From JAJDTQ01 sp963422385 (GTDB lineage: Bacteria > Desulfobacterota > Binatia > UBA9968 > JAJDTQ01): DNA of 64,000 nt. Under the pieces are notes generated by a model, which saw only the letters and a program-made list of their open reading frames with translations, was not told the DNA's origin and did no database searches. Both the position numbers and the translations under genes were made by a program. Below are positions 25,365 through 34,161 of this stretch, piece after piece (the first letter of the stretch is position 1; each line of letters starts with the position of its first letter). The stretch lies in contig OY729432.1 of NCBI GenBank assembly GCA_963422385.1, forward strand, positions 2,108,001-2,172,000. Reading direction: 5' to 3'.

Positions 25365-26906
25365 TCAGGCCTTGATCTTCATTTCTTCCAGCAGGATCTT
25401 CTCGTCCGGCCGCGGCGTCCAGTCGATGTTCCGGGCCGCCCCGTAGTGGTCGAACAGTTGATACAACGGGATCAACGGCGCCTCGTCCATGATGACCTCG
25501 CTCATCTTCCGGAGGATCTTCAGCCGCTTGGCGTCGTCCGACTCGGCCTGCTCGGCGTCCACGAGCGCGTCGAAACCTGCATGGCTGAAGTTGGTGCGCT
25601 TGGAGCCGCCGGTGCGGAAGTACTGGTACAGAGGGGTATCGGCGTCGATGACGCTGCCCCTGCCGATGTAGTAGAAGGGAGTCTTGCCGCCGTTGACGCC
25701 GCCGCGGCCCCAGAAGACCACCCATTCCTGCGGCACGATCCGGACCCGAAAGCCGCCTTTGGACATCTGGTTGGCCACCACCTGGACCAGCTCCGTGTCC
25801 TTCTCGTACTTGCCCGGCGAGAAGTGCAGCTTGATGTCCACGCCGTTGGGATGCCCGGCCTTCGCCAGCAACTCCCTGGCCTTCCCGGGATCATAGGGGT
25901 AGCGCTTGACGTCGGGATTGTACCCGATGACGCGGGGTCCCACGGGTCCCTGAAGCACCTCGCCGTTGCCGTCGAAGATGTTCTTCACGATGGAGTCCGC
26001 GTCCACGCAGTAGTTCGCGGCCTGCCGGACGAGCTTGTTGTCCCAGGGCTTGTAGTTGACGTTGAAGGCGAAGAAGTAGATCCGAAGGCCCGGCACGCTG
26101 CGCACCCCGACACGGGGATTGCGGTTGAGCCTCGCGACCTCGTGAACCGGCACCCGGTCCATGACGTCGGCCTGTCCTGCCTCCAGGCCGGCCATGCGTG
26201 ACGACACCTCCACGACCTTGCGCCACACGAGATCCCTGATGGCGGGCTTCGGACCCCAGTAGTGGTCGTTGCGTGTCAGGACGAGTTCACCGTCGCGCTT
26301 GAAGCTCTTGAACTTGTACGGGCCGGTGCCCGTCGGGTGCTTGTCCACGTCCTCCCCGTACTTGTCCGCCACCGTCTTGCTCATGATGAAGCGGTTGCGC
26401 ACGCCGCGGGACAGGAACGTGACCGAGGGCTTCTTGGTCACCACCACCACGGTGTGCTCGTCCGGTGTCCGCACCTCCTGGACATTGCGGAACGACCGCC
26501 GTTGCAGGCTCCTCTTGTCGTTTTTCATCCGGTCGATGGAGAACGCCACGTCCGTGGAGGTGAGGGGGCTGCCATCGTGGAACTTGATGCCCTTGCGCAG
26601 CTTGAACTCCCACTCCTTGCCCCGGTACTCCCACGATTCCGCCAGCCGCCCGGTGAACTGCGCCTGTTGGTAGTTGAACTCCACCAGCGGCTCCATCATG
26701 TGCTGCCACAAGCCGTAGATGGCGCTGCTGCTGTGGTCGTAGGGGTGAAGGTTGTCCATGCTGCTGGCGTTGTACACGATGATCCGGTCCCCGGACGCCG
26801 CCCACGCGAATTGGCCGAGGGATGGATGCGTCAGGGCCGTGAGCCCGAGCGCCGCGCCGCCCTTGAGGACGTCCCGCCGGCTGATACGTTTTTGTTCGTC
26901 GTTCAT
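25365..26906 (-). CDS. ABC transporter substrate-binding protein, family 5 (Tat-exported)
   Basis: 513 residues, oligopeptide/opine-type binding protein (SBP family 5). The N-terminus has a twin-arginine signal, ISRRDVLKGGAALGLTALTH, with likely cleavage after AWA near residue 38. Family markers are EPLVEFNYQQ, the LAESWEYRGKEWEFKLRKGI block, GTGPYKFKSFKRDGELVL and WKVV-like domain contacts. It would capture peptides or other organic solutes in the periplasm. AGGAGGAG lies before the ATG at 26906. No matching permease or ATPase genes lie in the window, so it is an orphan. It is clearly paralogous to 28323-29864, with exactly the same length. Confidence 0.9.
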   Translation of the reverse strand: MNDEQKRISRRDVLKGGAALGLTALTHPSLGQFAWAASGDRIIVYNASSMDNLHPYDHSSSAIYGLWQHMMEPLVEFNYQQAQFTGRLAESWEYRGKEWEFKLRKGIKFHDGSPLTSTDVAFSIDRMKNDKRSLQRRSFRNVQEVRTPDEHTVVVVTKKPSVTFLSRGVRNRFIMSKTVADKYGEDVDKHPTGTGPYKFKSFKRDGELVLTRNDHYWGPKPAIRDLVWRKVVEVSSRMAGLEAGQADVMDRVPVHEVARLNRNPRVGVRSVPGLRIYFFAFNVNYKPWDNKLVRQAANYCVDADSIVKNIFDGNGEVLQGPVGPRVIGYNPDVKRYPYDPGKARELLAKAGHPNGVDIKLHFSPGKYEKDTELVQVVANQMSKGGFRVRIVPQEWVVFWGRGGVNGGKTPFYYIGRGSVIDADTPLYQYFRTGGSKRTNFSHAGFDALVDAEQAESDDAKRLKILRKMSEVIMDEAPLIPLYQLFDHYGAARNIDWTPRPDEKILLEEMKIKA

Positions 26907-27088
26907 ATCACACTCCTCCTCTGGAACTGATTCACGAATCGGTCGGATTTCTCCGGCTCCTTCAGCGACTGGAACGCTGCTCCCTTCAAAGCCTCCGTCA
27001 GATACGCGACACTTTGGCGACCGTCGTTGAGATACACTTCTACTCTGTAGTTGTCGAGGGGTTTTGCCTTTGTCACGTGAAGGAACAT
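26903..27088 (-). pseudogene. Truncated DUF2442-like gene
   Basis: A 61-residue frame begins MFLHVTKAKPLDNYRVEVYL, continues with VAYLTEALKGAAFQSLKEPE and then runs into the ribosome-binding region of the next gene. The start is characteristic of DUF2442 proteins (pattern: F-L-H-V-x-x-A-K, ALKG-x-x-F-x-x-L), which are about 80 residues and end in IVWPNGADLAPE. That ending is missing here. Its TGA overlaps the ATG of the binding-protein gene. DUF2442 proteins often sit next to DUF4160 partners; none is here. I read it as a 3'-truncated relic. Confidence 0.55.
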
Positions 27089-27091
27089 GGG

Positions 27092-27163
27092 TCACCCCAA
27101 CGGCTCTCTGCTGCCGTGGAATTCGTAGTGGAAATTCAGGCCGCTTGCGTTGGCGATGGGCAT
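27092..27163 (-). pseudogene. Truncated alpha/beta-hydrolase start
   Basis: The frame ATG at 27163 to TGA at 27092 gives only MPIANASGLNFHYEFHGSRE plus PLG. That is the usual first 20 residues of an alpha/beta-hydrolase of the MhpC type (M-P-x-A-x-A-x-G-x-x-x-x-Y-E-x-x-G-x-G-x-P-L), but the frame stops before any catalytic motif. It starts three bases after the alcohol dehydrogenase stop, as an operon partner would, so an original second gene was probably cut off by the rearrangement that also truncated the DUF2442 gene. Confidence 0.45.
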
Positions 27164-27166
27164 GGT

Positions 27167-28255
27167 TCAGAACACCACGACGCCCCGGGCCGCCTCTCCC
27201 TGCTTCAGCCGCTCGACTCCCTCGTTGATCTCCTCGATCTTGTAGCGGTGGGACACCAGGCGGTCCAGGTCCAGCCGTCCGGCCTGGTAGTGCTGCACCA
27301 TCCTCGGGATGTCGATGAACTGGCGCGCGTTGCCGTATCCGGTGCCGGTGAGGGTCTTCTGCTCGCGCACGAAGCGCAAGGGATCGATGGATGCCCGGTG
27401 GTCCATCGGAGCCATTCCCACCACCACCACGGTCCCGCCCACCCGCGCGCAGTCCAGCGCCTGCTCCACCGTGGGGCCGAGGCCGATGGCCTCGAAGACA
27501 TAGTCCACGCCGCCGCCCGTGATCTCGCGTACCCGCTTGGGCACGTCTTCCCGCGACCCGTTGATCTTGTGGGTAGCGCCGAATTCACGGGCGTATTCGA
27601 GTTTTCCATCGAGGATGTCGATGGCGATGATGGCGCCGGCGCCCACCAGCCGCGCTCCCTGGACGACATTCAACCCCACGCCGCCGCAGCCGATGACCGC
27701 CACGGTATCCCCGGCTTCCACCCGGGCGGCGTTGGTCACGGAGCAGACGCCGGTGGTGACGCAGCAGCCGATGAGGGCAGCTACCTCGGGAGGGATTTCT
27801 CCGGTGACCGGGATGGCCTGCTCCGCCGGGCAGACCACCTGCTCGGCCCAGGTGCCGAGTCGCGCCGAGATGAACAGCGGTTGCCCGTTGAGGCTCACCC
27901 GCGCCGTGCCGTCGTGCATGAGCTGGCGCGGGGAGTCGTGGCCGTTGCAGAGAACCGGTATGCCGCGCACGCAGTTCTCGCAACGGCCGCAGTTCGCACG
28001 AAAGGAGAGGATGACGTTGTCGCCGGGCTTGACGTGGTGGACGCCTGCGCCCACGGCCTCGACCACGCCGGCGCCCTCATGGCCCAGGATCACCGGCGTC
28101 CGGTTGTCCCACTCGCCCTTGATGTTGTGCAGGTCGCTGTGGCAGATGCCGGTGGCGCCGATCCGGACCTGCACCTCCTGTGCCTTGGGACCCTCGATGT
28201 CCACTTCCTCGACGACCAGAGGGGTGTTGACTGCCGTCAGTACCGCCGCTTTCAT
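27167..28255 (-). CDS. Zinc-dependent alcohol dehydrogenase (MDR family)
   Basis: 362 residues with the start at MKAAVLTAVNTPL, preceded by GGAGGTG; a longer frame up to 28294 has no better ribosome site. Catalytic zinc ligands are Cys38 (GICHSD) and His59 (GHEGAG); the structural zinc has Cys89, Cys92, Cys95 and Cys103. The Rossmann NAD(P) loop is VIGCGGVGLNVVQGA. It oxidises alcohols or reduces aldehydes in the cytoplasm; the sequence resembles class III and aryl-alcohol dehydrogenases but not closely enough to name a substrate. It lies between two paralogous ABC binding-protein genes on the same strand. Confidence 0.92.
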   Translation of the reverse strand: MKAAVLTAVNTPLVVEEVDIEGPKAQEVQVRIGATGICHSDLHNIKGEWDNRTPVILGHEGAGVVEAVGAGVHHVKPGDNVILSFRANCGRCENCVRGIPVLCNGHDSPRQLMHDGTARVSLNGQPLFISARLGTWAEQVVCPAEQAIPVTGEIPPEVAALIGCCVTTGVCSVTNAARVEAGDTVAVIGCGGVGLNVVQGARLVGAGAIIAIDILDGKLEYAREFGATHKINGSREDVPKRVREITGGGVDYVFEAIGLGPTVEQALDCARVGGTVVVVGMAPMDHRASIDPLRFVREQKTLTGTGYGNARQFIDIPRMVQHYQAGRLDLDRLVSHRYKIEEINEGVERLKQGEAARGVVVF

Positions 28256-28322
28256 GCGCACACCTCCGTAGCAACCCCGGCAGTCGCCCGCCATCGGGGA
28301 AGGGACACCGGCAAGGCCTTCC

Positions 28323-29864
28323 CTACTTGGTAATTTTCATCTCCCAGGTACGGATTCTCTCGTCGGAACGAGGTTTCCACTCGATGTTGCTGGCGGCGCC
28401 GTAGATGTCCGCCAGATTCCACAACGGCACCCACGGCGAGTCCTCCTTCACGATCCGGCCCAACTGGTGCAGCAGCTTGTCACGTTTCACGGGATCGGCT
28501 TCTGCCTGTTCCAGGTCCATGATCTTGTCGAACTCGGGATTGCTGTAGGCGATACGGACGCTCGCGCCGGTCTTGAAGTACTGCTCGAGGTGCGTGTGCG
28601 CGTCGACGACGCTGCCCCGGCTGACGTGGTAGAAGGGCAGCTTGCCGCCGTTGACTCCGGACTTGCCCCAGAACACCACCCATTCCTGGCTGATCAGCTC
28701 GATGTTGAAACCGCCCTTTTTCATCTGGGCCGCGATGGCCTGGACCACCTCGGTGTCCTTGGGATACCGTCCCGCGGAGTAGTACATCTTCACGGAGACG
28801 CCGTCCGGGTATCCTGCCTTGGCCAGAAGCTCACGGGACTTCTTGGGGTCGTAGGGATAGCGCTTGGCGTTGGGGTCGTAGCCGATGTGTTGCTTCCCGG
28901 CGGCGCCCTCCACCACGAAACCGAGGCCGTCGAAGATGTTCTTGATGATGGGGTAGGCGTCCACCGAATAGTTGGCCGCCTGCCGCACGAGCTTGTTGTC
29001 CCAAGGCTTGAAACCCGGGTTGAGGGCCAGGAAGTAGATGCGCCCCCCGGGCACCGTCTTGATGTTGATCCTGGGGTTCTTCCTCAGGCGCTCCACGTCG
29101 TGGGCCGGCACTGCGTTGATCACGTCAGCCTGTCCGGCCTCCAGAGCCGCGACCCGGGCGGCCTCCTCGGTGACCTTCCGCCACACCATGGTCTTGATCT
29201 GCGGCTTCGGGGAGCCCCAGTAGGCGTCGTTACGCTCCAGCACCAGGTCGCCGTCGCGCTTGAAGCTCTTGAACTTGTAGGGTCCGGTGCCGATGGGGTG
29301 CTTGTCCACGTCCTTGCCATACTTCGCCGCGGCAGCCTTGCTCATGACGAAGCGGGTCTTGAGCTTGTCGAGAAACACGACGTTGGGCTTGTCGGTCACC
29401 AGGACGATGGTATGGTCGTCCACGACACGCATCTCCACCAGCTCCTTCAGTTGCCGCCGCTGCAGGCTTTTCTTGTCCGTCTTGATACGGTTGAACGAAA
29501 ACTCGACGTCGTGCGCCGTCAGCGGCGTGCCGTCGTGGAACCTGATTCCCTTGCGCAGCTTGAACACCCACTCCTTGCCCTTCAACTCCCAGGACTCGGC
29601 CAACTTGGGCACGTATTCCGTACGCTCTTCGTCCAACTGCACCAGCGGCTCCATGATGTGCTCCCAGATGGAGTAGGCTGGGCCCAGGCTGTGGTTGTAG
29701 GGGTGGAGGGAATCGATGCTGCCAGCGTGATAGATCACCACCGTGTCCTTGGAGGCGGCCCAAGCGGAGCCGGAGCCGAGTACGCCCAGAAGCAGCGCCG
29801 CACCTGCGATCAGTGCCCCTGCCTGTCTCCACGAACTTCCGCGAAAACGTCTTTCAAGTTTCAT
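28323..29864 (-). CDS. ABC transporter substrate-binding protein, family 5 (Sec-exported)
   Basis: 513 residues. The Sec signal peptide ends in LLLGVLGSGSAWA, so the mature protein is periplasmic. It shares long blocks with the 25365-26906 protein: KKSLQRRQLKELVEMRVVDD, DKHPIGTGPYKFKSFKRDG, EWVVFWGKSGVNGGK and the C-terminal WKPRSDERI. This marks a tandem paralogue pair. The substrate is unknown but probably related. AAAGGAGGA stands before the ATG at 29864, and a good promoter lies further upstream. A longer frame reaching 29987 has no ribosome site. No permease or ATPase for this family is encoded here. Confidence 0.9.
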   Translation of the reverse strand: MKLERRFRGSSWRQAGALIAGAALLLGVLGSGSAWAASKDTVVIYHAGSIDSLHPYNHSLGPAYSIWEHIMEPLVQLDEERTEYVPKLAESWELKGKEWVFKLRKGIRFHDGTPLTAHDVEFSFNRIKTDKKSLQRRQLKELVEMRVVDDHTIVLVTDKPNVVFLDKLKTRFVMSKAAAAKYGKDVDKHPIGTGPYKFKSFKRDGDLVLERNDAYWGSPKPQIKTMVWRKVTEEAARVAALEAGQADVINAVPAHDVERLRKNPRINIKTVPGGRIYFLALNPGFKPWDNKLVRQAANYSVDAYPIIKNIFDGLGFVVEGAAGKQHIGYDPNAKRYPYDPKKSRELLAKAGYPDGVSVKMYYSAGRYPKDTEVVQAIAAQMKKGGFNIELISQEWVVFWGKSGVNGGKLPFYHVSRGSVVDAHTHLEQYFKTGASVRIAYSNPEFDKIMDLEQAEADPVKRDKLLHQLGRIVKEDSPWVPLWNLADIYGAASNIEWKPRSDERIRTWEMKITK

Positions 29865-29917
29865 CGAGCAATCCTCCTTTTTCCGAATGCGAACCCGGTT
29901 GCGAGCCGTACCCGCGA

Positions 29918-29947
29918 TACATAGGTAATTGTCGTGTCGAAAGTCAA
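29918..29947 (-). promoter_or_regulatory. Promoter for the 28323-29864 binding-protein gene
   Basis: Read on the minus strand: TTGACT (29942-29947), an 18-base spacer and TATGTA (29918-29923), about 55 bases before the ATG at 29864. The -35 region CAGGGTTGACTT also occurs before the methyltransferase gene (21869-21880). Confidence 0.5.
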
Positions 29948-30057
29948 CCCTGAAAATACTTGCAAACAGGGGATTTGACGTGCTCACGCCGGAGCTATAT
30001 TCATAGGGACCTGCGCCGCGCAGCCGTCGGCGAGGGGATCCAGCAATGGAGGTTTCA

Positions 30058-31701
30058 ATGCCCGGAAGTCATTTGCCCTATCCCGACACGGTGCTCTTCA
30101 ACGGAAGGATCCGCACGTTCGCGTCCGGAGCGGCCATCGCCCAGGCCGTGGCCTGCTCCGGCGGCCGGATCGTCGCCGTCGGAACCTCGGACGAAATCCT
30201 GCGGCTTTGCGGCGCCGATACTCACGACGTGAATCTCAAGGGCCGCACCGTGGTGCCGGGACTGACCGATGCCCACGTGCACCTGGCGGACAAGGGGCTG
30301 GCGGAGCGGGAGCTGGTGGACTGCCGGGACTTTTACGGCCCGGTGTCCACCGTCGACGCCGTTCTGCAACGCCTGTCCAGGCAGGCCGCGGATACCCCCG
30401 CCGGCCACTGGGTGGTGGGGCAGGGGAGCCCGATGCAGGACTTCCGCATGAAGGAGAAACGCTTTCCGGACCGTAAGGATCTCGACTCCGCGGTCCCGGA
30501 GCACCCGGTCTCGATTTCCTTCGGCGCCCACGTGACGGTGGCCAACAGCGAGGCTCTGGCGCTGGCGGGAATCAACCGGGAGACGCCGGATCCGGAGGGC
30601 GGCGCCATCGAGCGGGATCCCGATACCGGCGAGCCCACCGGCATCCTCAACGAGCGCGCCCAGCATATCGTGTCAGGCGTGATCCCGGATTTCGACGCGA
30701 CCCAGCGAAAGCTGGGCATCGCGTACGCGGTGCGCCAATGCCTCGAACGGGGCGTCACCACCATTCACGACATCGTCAAGGACCCGGCCGCGGTGCGCGC
30801 CTACCAGGAGCTCAAGGCCGAGGGCGGCCTGCACCTGCGGTCGAGCCTGTTGCTGCGCGTCATCGAGTCCGCGATGAGCACCGACAGCGTGCTGGAGACG
30901 GGCCTGCAGGTGGGATTCGGCGACGAGTGGCTGCGGGTGGGCGGCGTGAAGATGAGCATCGACGGCGGCATCACCGGCCGGAACGCGCTCTTCTACGACC
31001 CCTATCTGGACGTCCCCGAATACCACGGCCTCATCCGCATCCAGCAGGACGAACTGGACGAGACCGTGCTCCGCTGTCACCGGGCGGGCATGCGATGCTG
31101 CGTCCACGCCATCGGCGACCGCGCCTTCGACATGTCGCTGGAGGCCTACGGGAAGGCGCTGGCCGCGTTGCCCCGAGACGACCATCGCCACCGCATCGAG
31201 CACATGGGCAACTGGCTGATGTCGCCGCAGCGGATCGAGAAGCTGGTGCGCATGGGCATCGTGGCCATTCCCAACATCTCCCTCGGTTACTTCGTCGGCG
31301 ATTCCATCCGCGAGGCCATCGGGGCTAGGCGCATGGCGCGGGCGTTTCCGCTCAAGACGCTGCTGGACGCCGGCGTGAAGATGGCCGGCGGCTCCGATTC
31401 GCCGGGTTACTGGCCCGTGGACCCGTTGCGCGACATCGGCGCCTACGTCTCGCGCCGGATGCTGTGGGGCGAGACCCTGGCGCCCGAGGAAGCCCTGAGC
31501 GTGCAGCAGGCCTTCGATCTGCACACCACCCACGCCGCCTTCGCCGGTTTCGAGGAAGACCTCAAGGGAACCCTGGAGGTCGGCAAGCTGGCGGACATGG
31601 CGGTGCTGGAGGAGGACCCCTTCGAGGTGCCGGCGGAGCGGATCAAGGACCTGAAGGTGCAGATGACGGTGGTGGGCGGGGCCATCAAGTTCCAGGCGTG
31701 A
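30058..31701 (+). CDS. YtcJ-like amidohydrolase
   Basis: 547 residues, related to the 23602-25272 protein. N-terminal beta domain: DTVLFNGRIRTFASGAAIAQ; metal motif GLTDAHVHLADKG; SIDGGITGRNALFYDPYL; CCVHAIGDRAFDMSLE; HRIEHMGNW; late AGGSDSPGYWPVDPL and LKGTLEVGKLADMAVLEEDP. The usual His-x-His ligands are present. GGAGG at 30048-30052 precedes the ATG at 30058; another ATG at 30046, with GAGGGG before it, would add four residues, so the exact start is not certain. Substrate unknown. It stands divergent from the ABC binding-protein gene and ends 4 bases before the convergent GH65 gene. Confidence 0.87.
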   Translation: MPGSHLPYPDTVLFNGRIRTFASGAAIAQAVACSGGRIVAVGTSDEILRLCGADTHDVNLKGRTVVPGLTDAHVHLADKGLAERELVDCRDFYGPVSTVDAVLQRLSRQAADTPAGHWVVGQGSPMQDFRMKEKRFPDRKDLDSAVPEHPVSISFGAHVTVANSEALALAGINRETPDPEGGAIERDPDTGEPTGILNERAQHIVSGVIPDFDATQRKLGIAYAVRQCLERGVTTIHDIVKDPAAVRAYQELKAEGGLHLRSSLLLRVIESAMSTDSVLETGLQVGFGDEWLRVGGVKMSIDGGITGRNALFYDPYLDVPEYHGLIRIQQDELDETVLRCHRAGMRCCVHAIGDRAFDMSLEAYGKALAALPRDDHRHRIEHMGNWLMSPQRIEKLVRMGIVAIPNISLGYFVGDSIREAIGARRMARAFPLKTLLDAGVKMAGGSDSPGYWPVDPLRDIGAYVSRRMLWGETLAPEEALSVQQAFDLHTTHAAFAGFEEDLKGTLEVGKLADMAVLEEDPFEVPAERIKDLKVQMTVVGGAIKFQA

Positions 31702-31705
31702 TGCG

Positions 31706-34093
31706 TTACAGGCGTATCTCGGTGTCACCCGCGGACAGCGTATGCCTCGTCCCCTGTACCACCACGTCCAACGGCGCCGCGGACTCCCCGTCCAGTGAAA
31801 TGCCCGCGCGCTCGCGGGTCAGATCCAGCGCCACCCGCCGGCCCCGGTAGAGGATCGCCAACCGTAACCCGGGCAGTTCTTCGGGCAGGCACGGGTCAAG
31901 GGTCAGGGTCTCACCCATGGTGCCGATGCCGGCGTAGCGGGTCAGCAGGAGGTCGTCGATACCGCCCATGGCGCCCATGTGGACGCCTTCGGGTGTAGTC
32001 CCGCCCTGGATATCGGCGATGTCGCTCTGGAGCGCCTCCTTGAAATAGTTCCACGAGGCGCGCGGGTCGGAGCGCGCCGATACCGCGGCGTGCACCACCC
32101 GGCTCAGGGTCGAGCCGTGGGATGTGCGGGCGGTGTAGTAGTCCACGGTCCTGCGCACCGTTTCGTCATTGAGACCATATCCGAGTTGCTCGAAGATGGT
32201 CCGGAGCTCGTCGGCGCGCAGCAGGTAGAACAGCATCAGCAGGTCCGCCTGCTTCGACGCCTTGTAGCGGTTGGTGGAGTCGCCCTCCGCCTCGAGGATG
32301 CGGTCCAGCCGCTCGATGTTGCCGTACTTTGCGCGGTAGCCGGCCCAGTCGAATTCTTCCAGGGCGTCGTACCCTTCGAACTGGCTGATGATCCCGTCGC
32401 CGTGAAACGGCACGGTCATCTTGCGGGTCATGTCGCGCCATTTCTGCTTTTCTTCCGGCCCGAGTCCGATTGCCTCGGTAAGTTCCGCCCTCCGGCTGTC
32501 GCCCAGCAAGTCCAACACCTCGAAGGCGCGCTCCAGTAGCCACACCACCATGACGTTGGTGTAGGCGTTGTTTCGCAGGCCGCCGGTTTCGGCGTCCGGG
32601 TACGCGTCGTGGTACTCGTCCGGCCCCATGACCCCGTGGATCTCGTAACGCCCGGTGCTTTCGTTCCACTCCGCCAGACTGGCCCAGAAACGGGCGATCT
32701 CCAGGATCATCTCGGCGCCGTAGCGGGACAGGAACTCCCGGTCTCCGGTGGTCTTGCAGTAGCGCCAGACGTTATAGACGATGGCGATGTTGACGTGCCG
32801 CTGGCGATGGCTGTTGTCCTCCATCCAGCGTCCGGAGTTGGGGTTCAGGTGCAGCTTCTGGGTCTCCTCGGCGCCGTCGCTGCCGCTCTGCCATGGGTAC
32901 ATGGCGCCGTCGTAGCCTTCCTCACGGGCCGCCCTTCGCGCGGCATCCAGCCGGTGGTACCGGTACAACAGCAGCGTCCGGGCGATCTCCGGTATCCGCG
33001 CAATGTAGAAGAACAGAAAGTACAGCTCGTCCCAGAAGACGTGGCCGCGGTAGGCCTCGCCGTGCAGGCCCCGGGCGGCCACTCCGGCGTCGAGGTCGAC
33101 GGAGTTCAGGGATGCGGTTTGCAGCAGGTGGAAGGCATGCACACGCAGGATCCTTTCCTCCTCCGGCCTCGAAGGGAGCTCCACGTCGCAACGGCGCCAC
33201 AGGGAATGCCAGGCCCCTGCGTGGGACTCCAGCAACTCGGCGAACCGGCCGGCTTCGGATACGGCAACGCGGGCGGCGTTGCCGCATCCGGAGATGGCGC
33301 GGTCCCGGGACGAATACAGCGCCACCGTCTTCTCCACCGTGACGGCGCGCTTCTGGCGCACCGTCACGGTGAACTCCTGCGCAATGGCTTGCGGTTCCTC
33401 GATGGTGCGGGACTCGACCTCCGCGTGCTTATCCTGCCGGAAGAGCCGCGTACGCGCCGCCAGCGCCAGCCGCGTGCGTGACTGGCTGGTCTGTACCACC
33501 AGGTATATGCCGTTCTCTCCTGCGCCCCCTTTCTCCAGGGTTTCCAGGTGCGTGGAGTTGAGTTGGCGATAGCGTGGGACACCCGCGTTCATGACCGCAC
33601 CGTTCAGGGACGACCTGAGGGTGGCCCTTCCGGACCAGTTCTCCGCCAGCAGGGTCCACTGAAGGACGGCCAGGTGCGGTTGTCTCATGTGTACGAGGCG
33701 CCGGCTCCGGATGAAGCTGATGCGCCCCTCCGGGTCGCGAAAACGCACCCGGCGCGTGAGCAGGCCGTTCCTGAGATCGACTTCCTGCTGATAGGCCAGA
33801 GTTTCGACCGCGGAGAGGTCGAACCAGGGACCGTCCTCCAGACGAACGTTGAGGCAGAGCCAGTTGGGCAGGTTGACGAGGTCCTCGTTGACCACCACGC
33901 GGTCGCCGACGGTCGTTTCCAGGCGGTTGTAGCAGCCGGCCAGATAGGTTCCGGGGTAGTGGACGTCATCGGCGTCGGCCTCTTCTGCGGCGCCGCGGGT
34001 GGCAAAGTAGCCGTTGCCGAGTGTGCACAGGGCCTCGCGCAGGCCCTGTTTGGCAGGGTCGAAGCCGTTGTAGGCAAAAATCCATTCACTCAT
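31706..34093 (-). CDS. Glycoside hydrolase family 65 (disaccharide phosphorylase-like)
   Basis: 795 residues, the usual size for GH65 trehalose, maltose or kojibiose phosphorylases. The start MSEWIFAYNGFDPAKQGLRE and GNGYFATRGA are typical. GLHGEAYRGHVFWDELYF forms the (alpha/alpha)6-barrel substrate pocket; the catalytic acid is Glu near 491 in GVMGPDEYH. Phosphate-binding SHGSTLS and QGGTTPEGVHMGAMGG favour a phosphorylase over a hydrolase. It would split an alpha-glucoside with phosphate to beta-glucose 1-phosphate in the cytoplasm. No beta-phosphoglucomutase or sugar transporter lies beside it, which is unusual because these often form one operon. Sugar specificity cannot be told from sequence here. 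Confidence 0.9.
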   Translation of the reverse strand: MSEWIFAYNGFDPAKQGLREALCTLGNGYFATRGAAEEADADDVHYPGTYLAGCYNRLETTVGDRVVVNEDLVNLPNWLCLNVRLEDGPWFDLSAVETLAYQQEVDLRNGLLTRRVRFRDPEGRISFIRSRRLVHMRQPHLAVLQWTLLAENWSGRATLRSSLNGAVMNAGVPRYRQLNSTHLETLEKGGAGENGIYLVVQTSQSRTRLALAARTRLFRQDKHAEVESRTIEEPQAIAQEFTVTVRQKRAVTVEKTVALYSSRDRAISGCGNAARVAVSEAGRFAELLESHAGAWHSLWRRCDVELPSRPEEERILRVHAFHLLQTASLNSVDLDAGVAARGLHGEAYRGHVFWDELYFLFFYIARIPEIARTLLLYRYHRLDAARRAAREEGYDGAMYPWQSGSDGAEETQKLHLNPNSGRWMEDNSHRQRHVNIAIVYNVWRYCKTTGDREFLSRYGAEMILEIARFWASLAEWNESTGRYEIHGVMGPDEYHDAYPDAETGGLRNNAYTNVMVVWLLERAFEVLDLLGDSRRAELTEAIGLGPEEKQKWRDMTRKMTVPFHGDGIISQFEGYDALEEFDWAGYRAKYGNIERLDRILEAEGDSTNRYKASKQADLLMLFYLLRADELRTIFEQLGYGLNDETVRRTVDYYTARTSHGSTLSRVVHAAVSARSDPRASWNYFKEALQSDIADIQGGTTPEGVHMGAMGGIDDLLLTRYAGIGTMGETLTLDPCLPEELPGLRLAILYRGRRVALDLTRERAGISLDGESAAPLDVVVQGTRHTLSAGDTEIRL

Positions 34094-34161
34094 GGTTCCT
34101 GCGCCTCATCCATCAATAAACCTGGGCAACGCCCGGGAACGGCGGAATCGCTACGGTGTTC

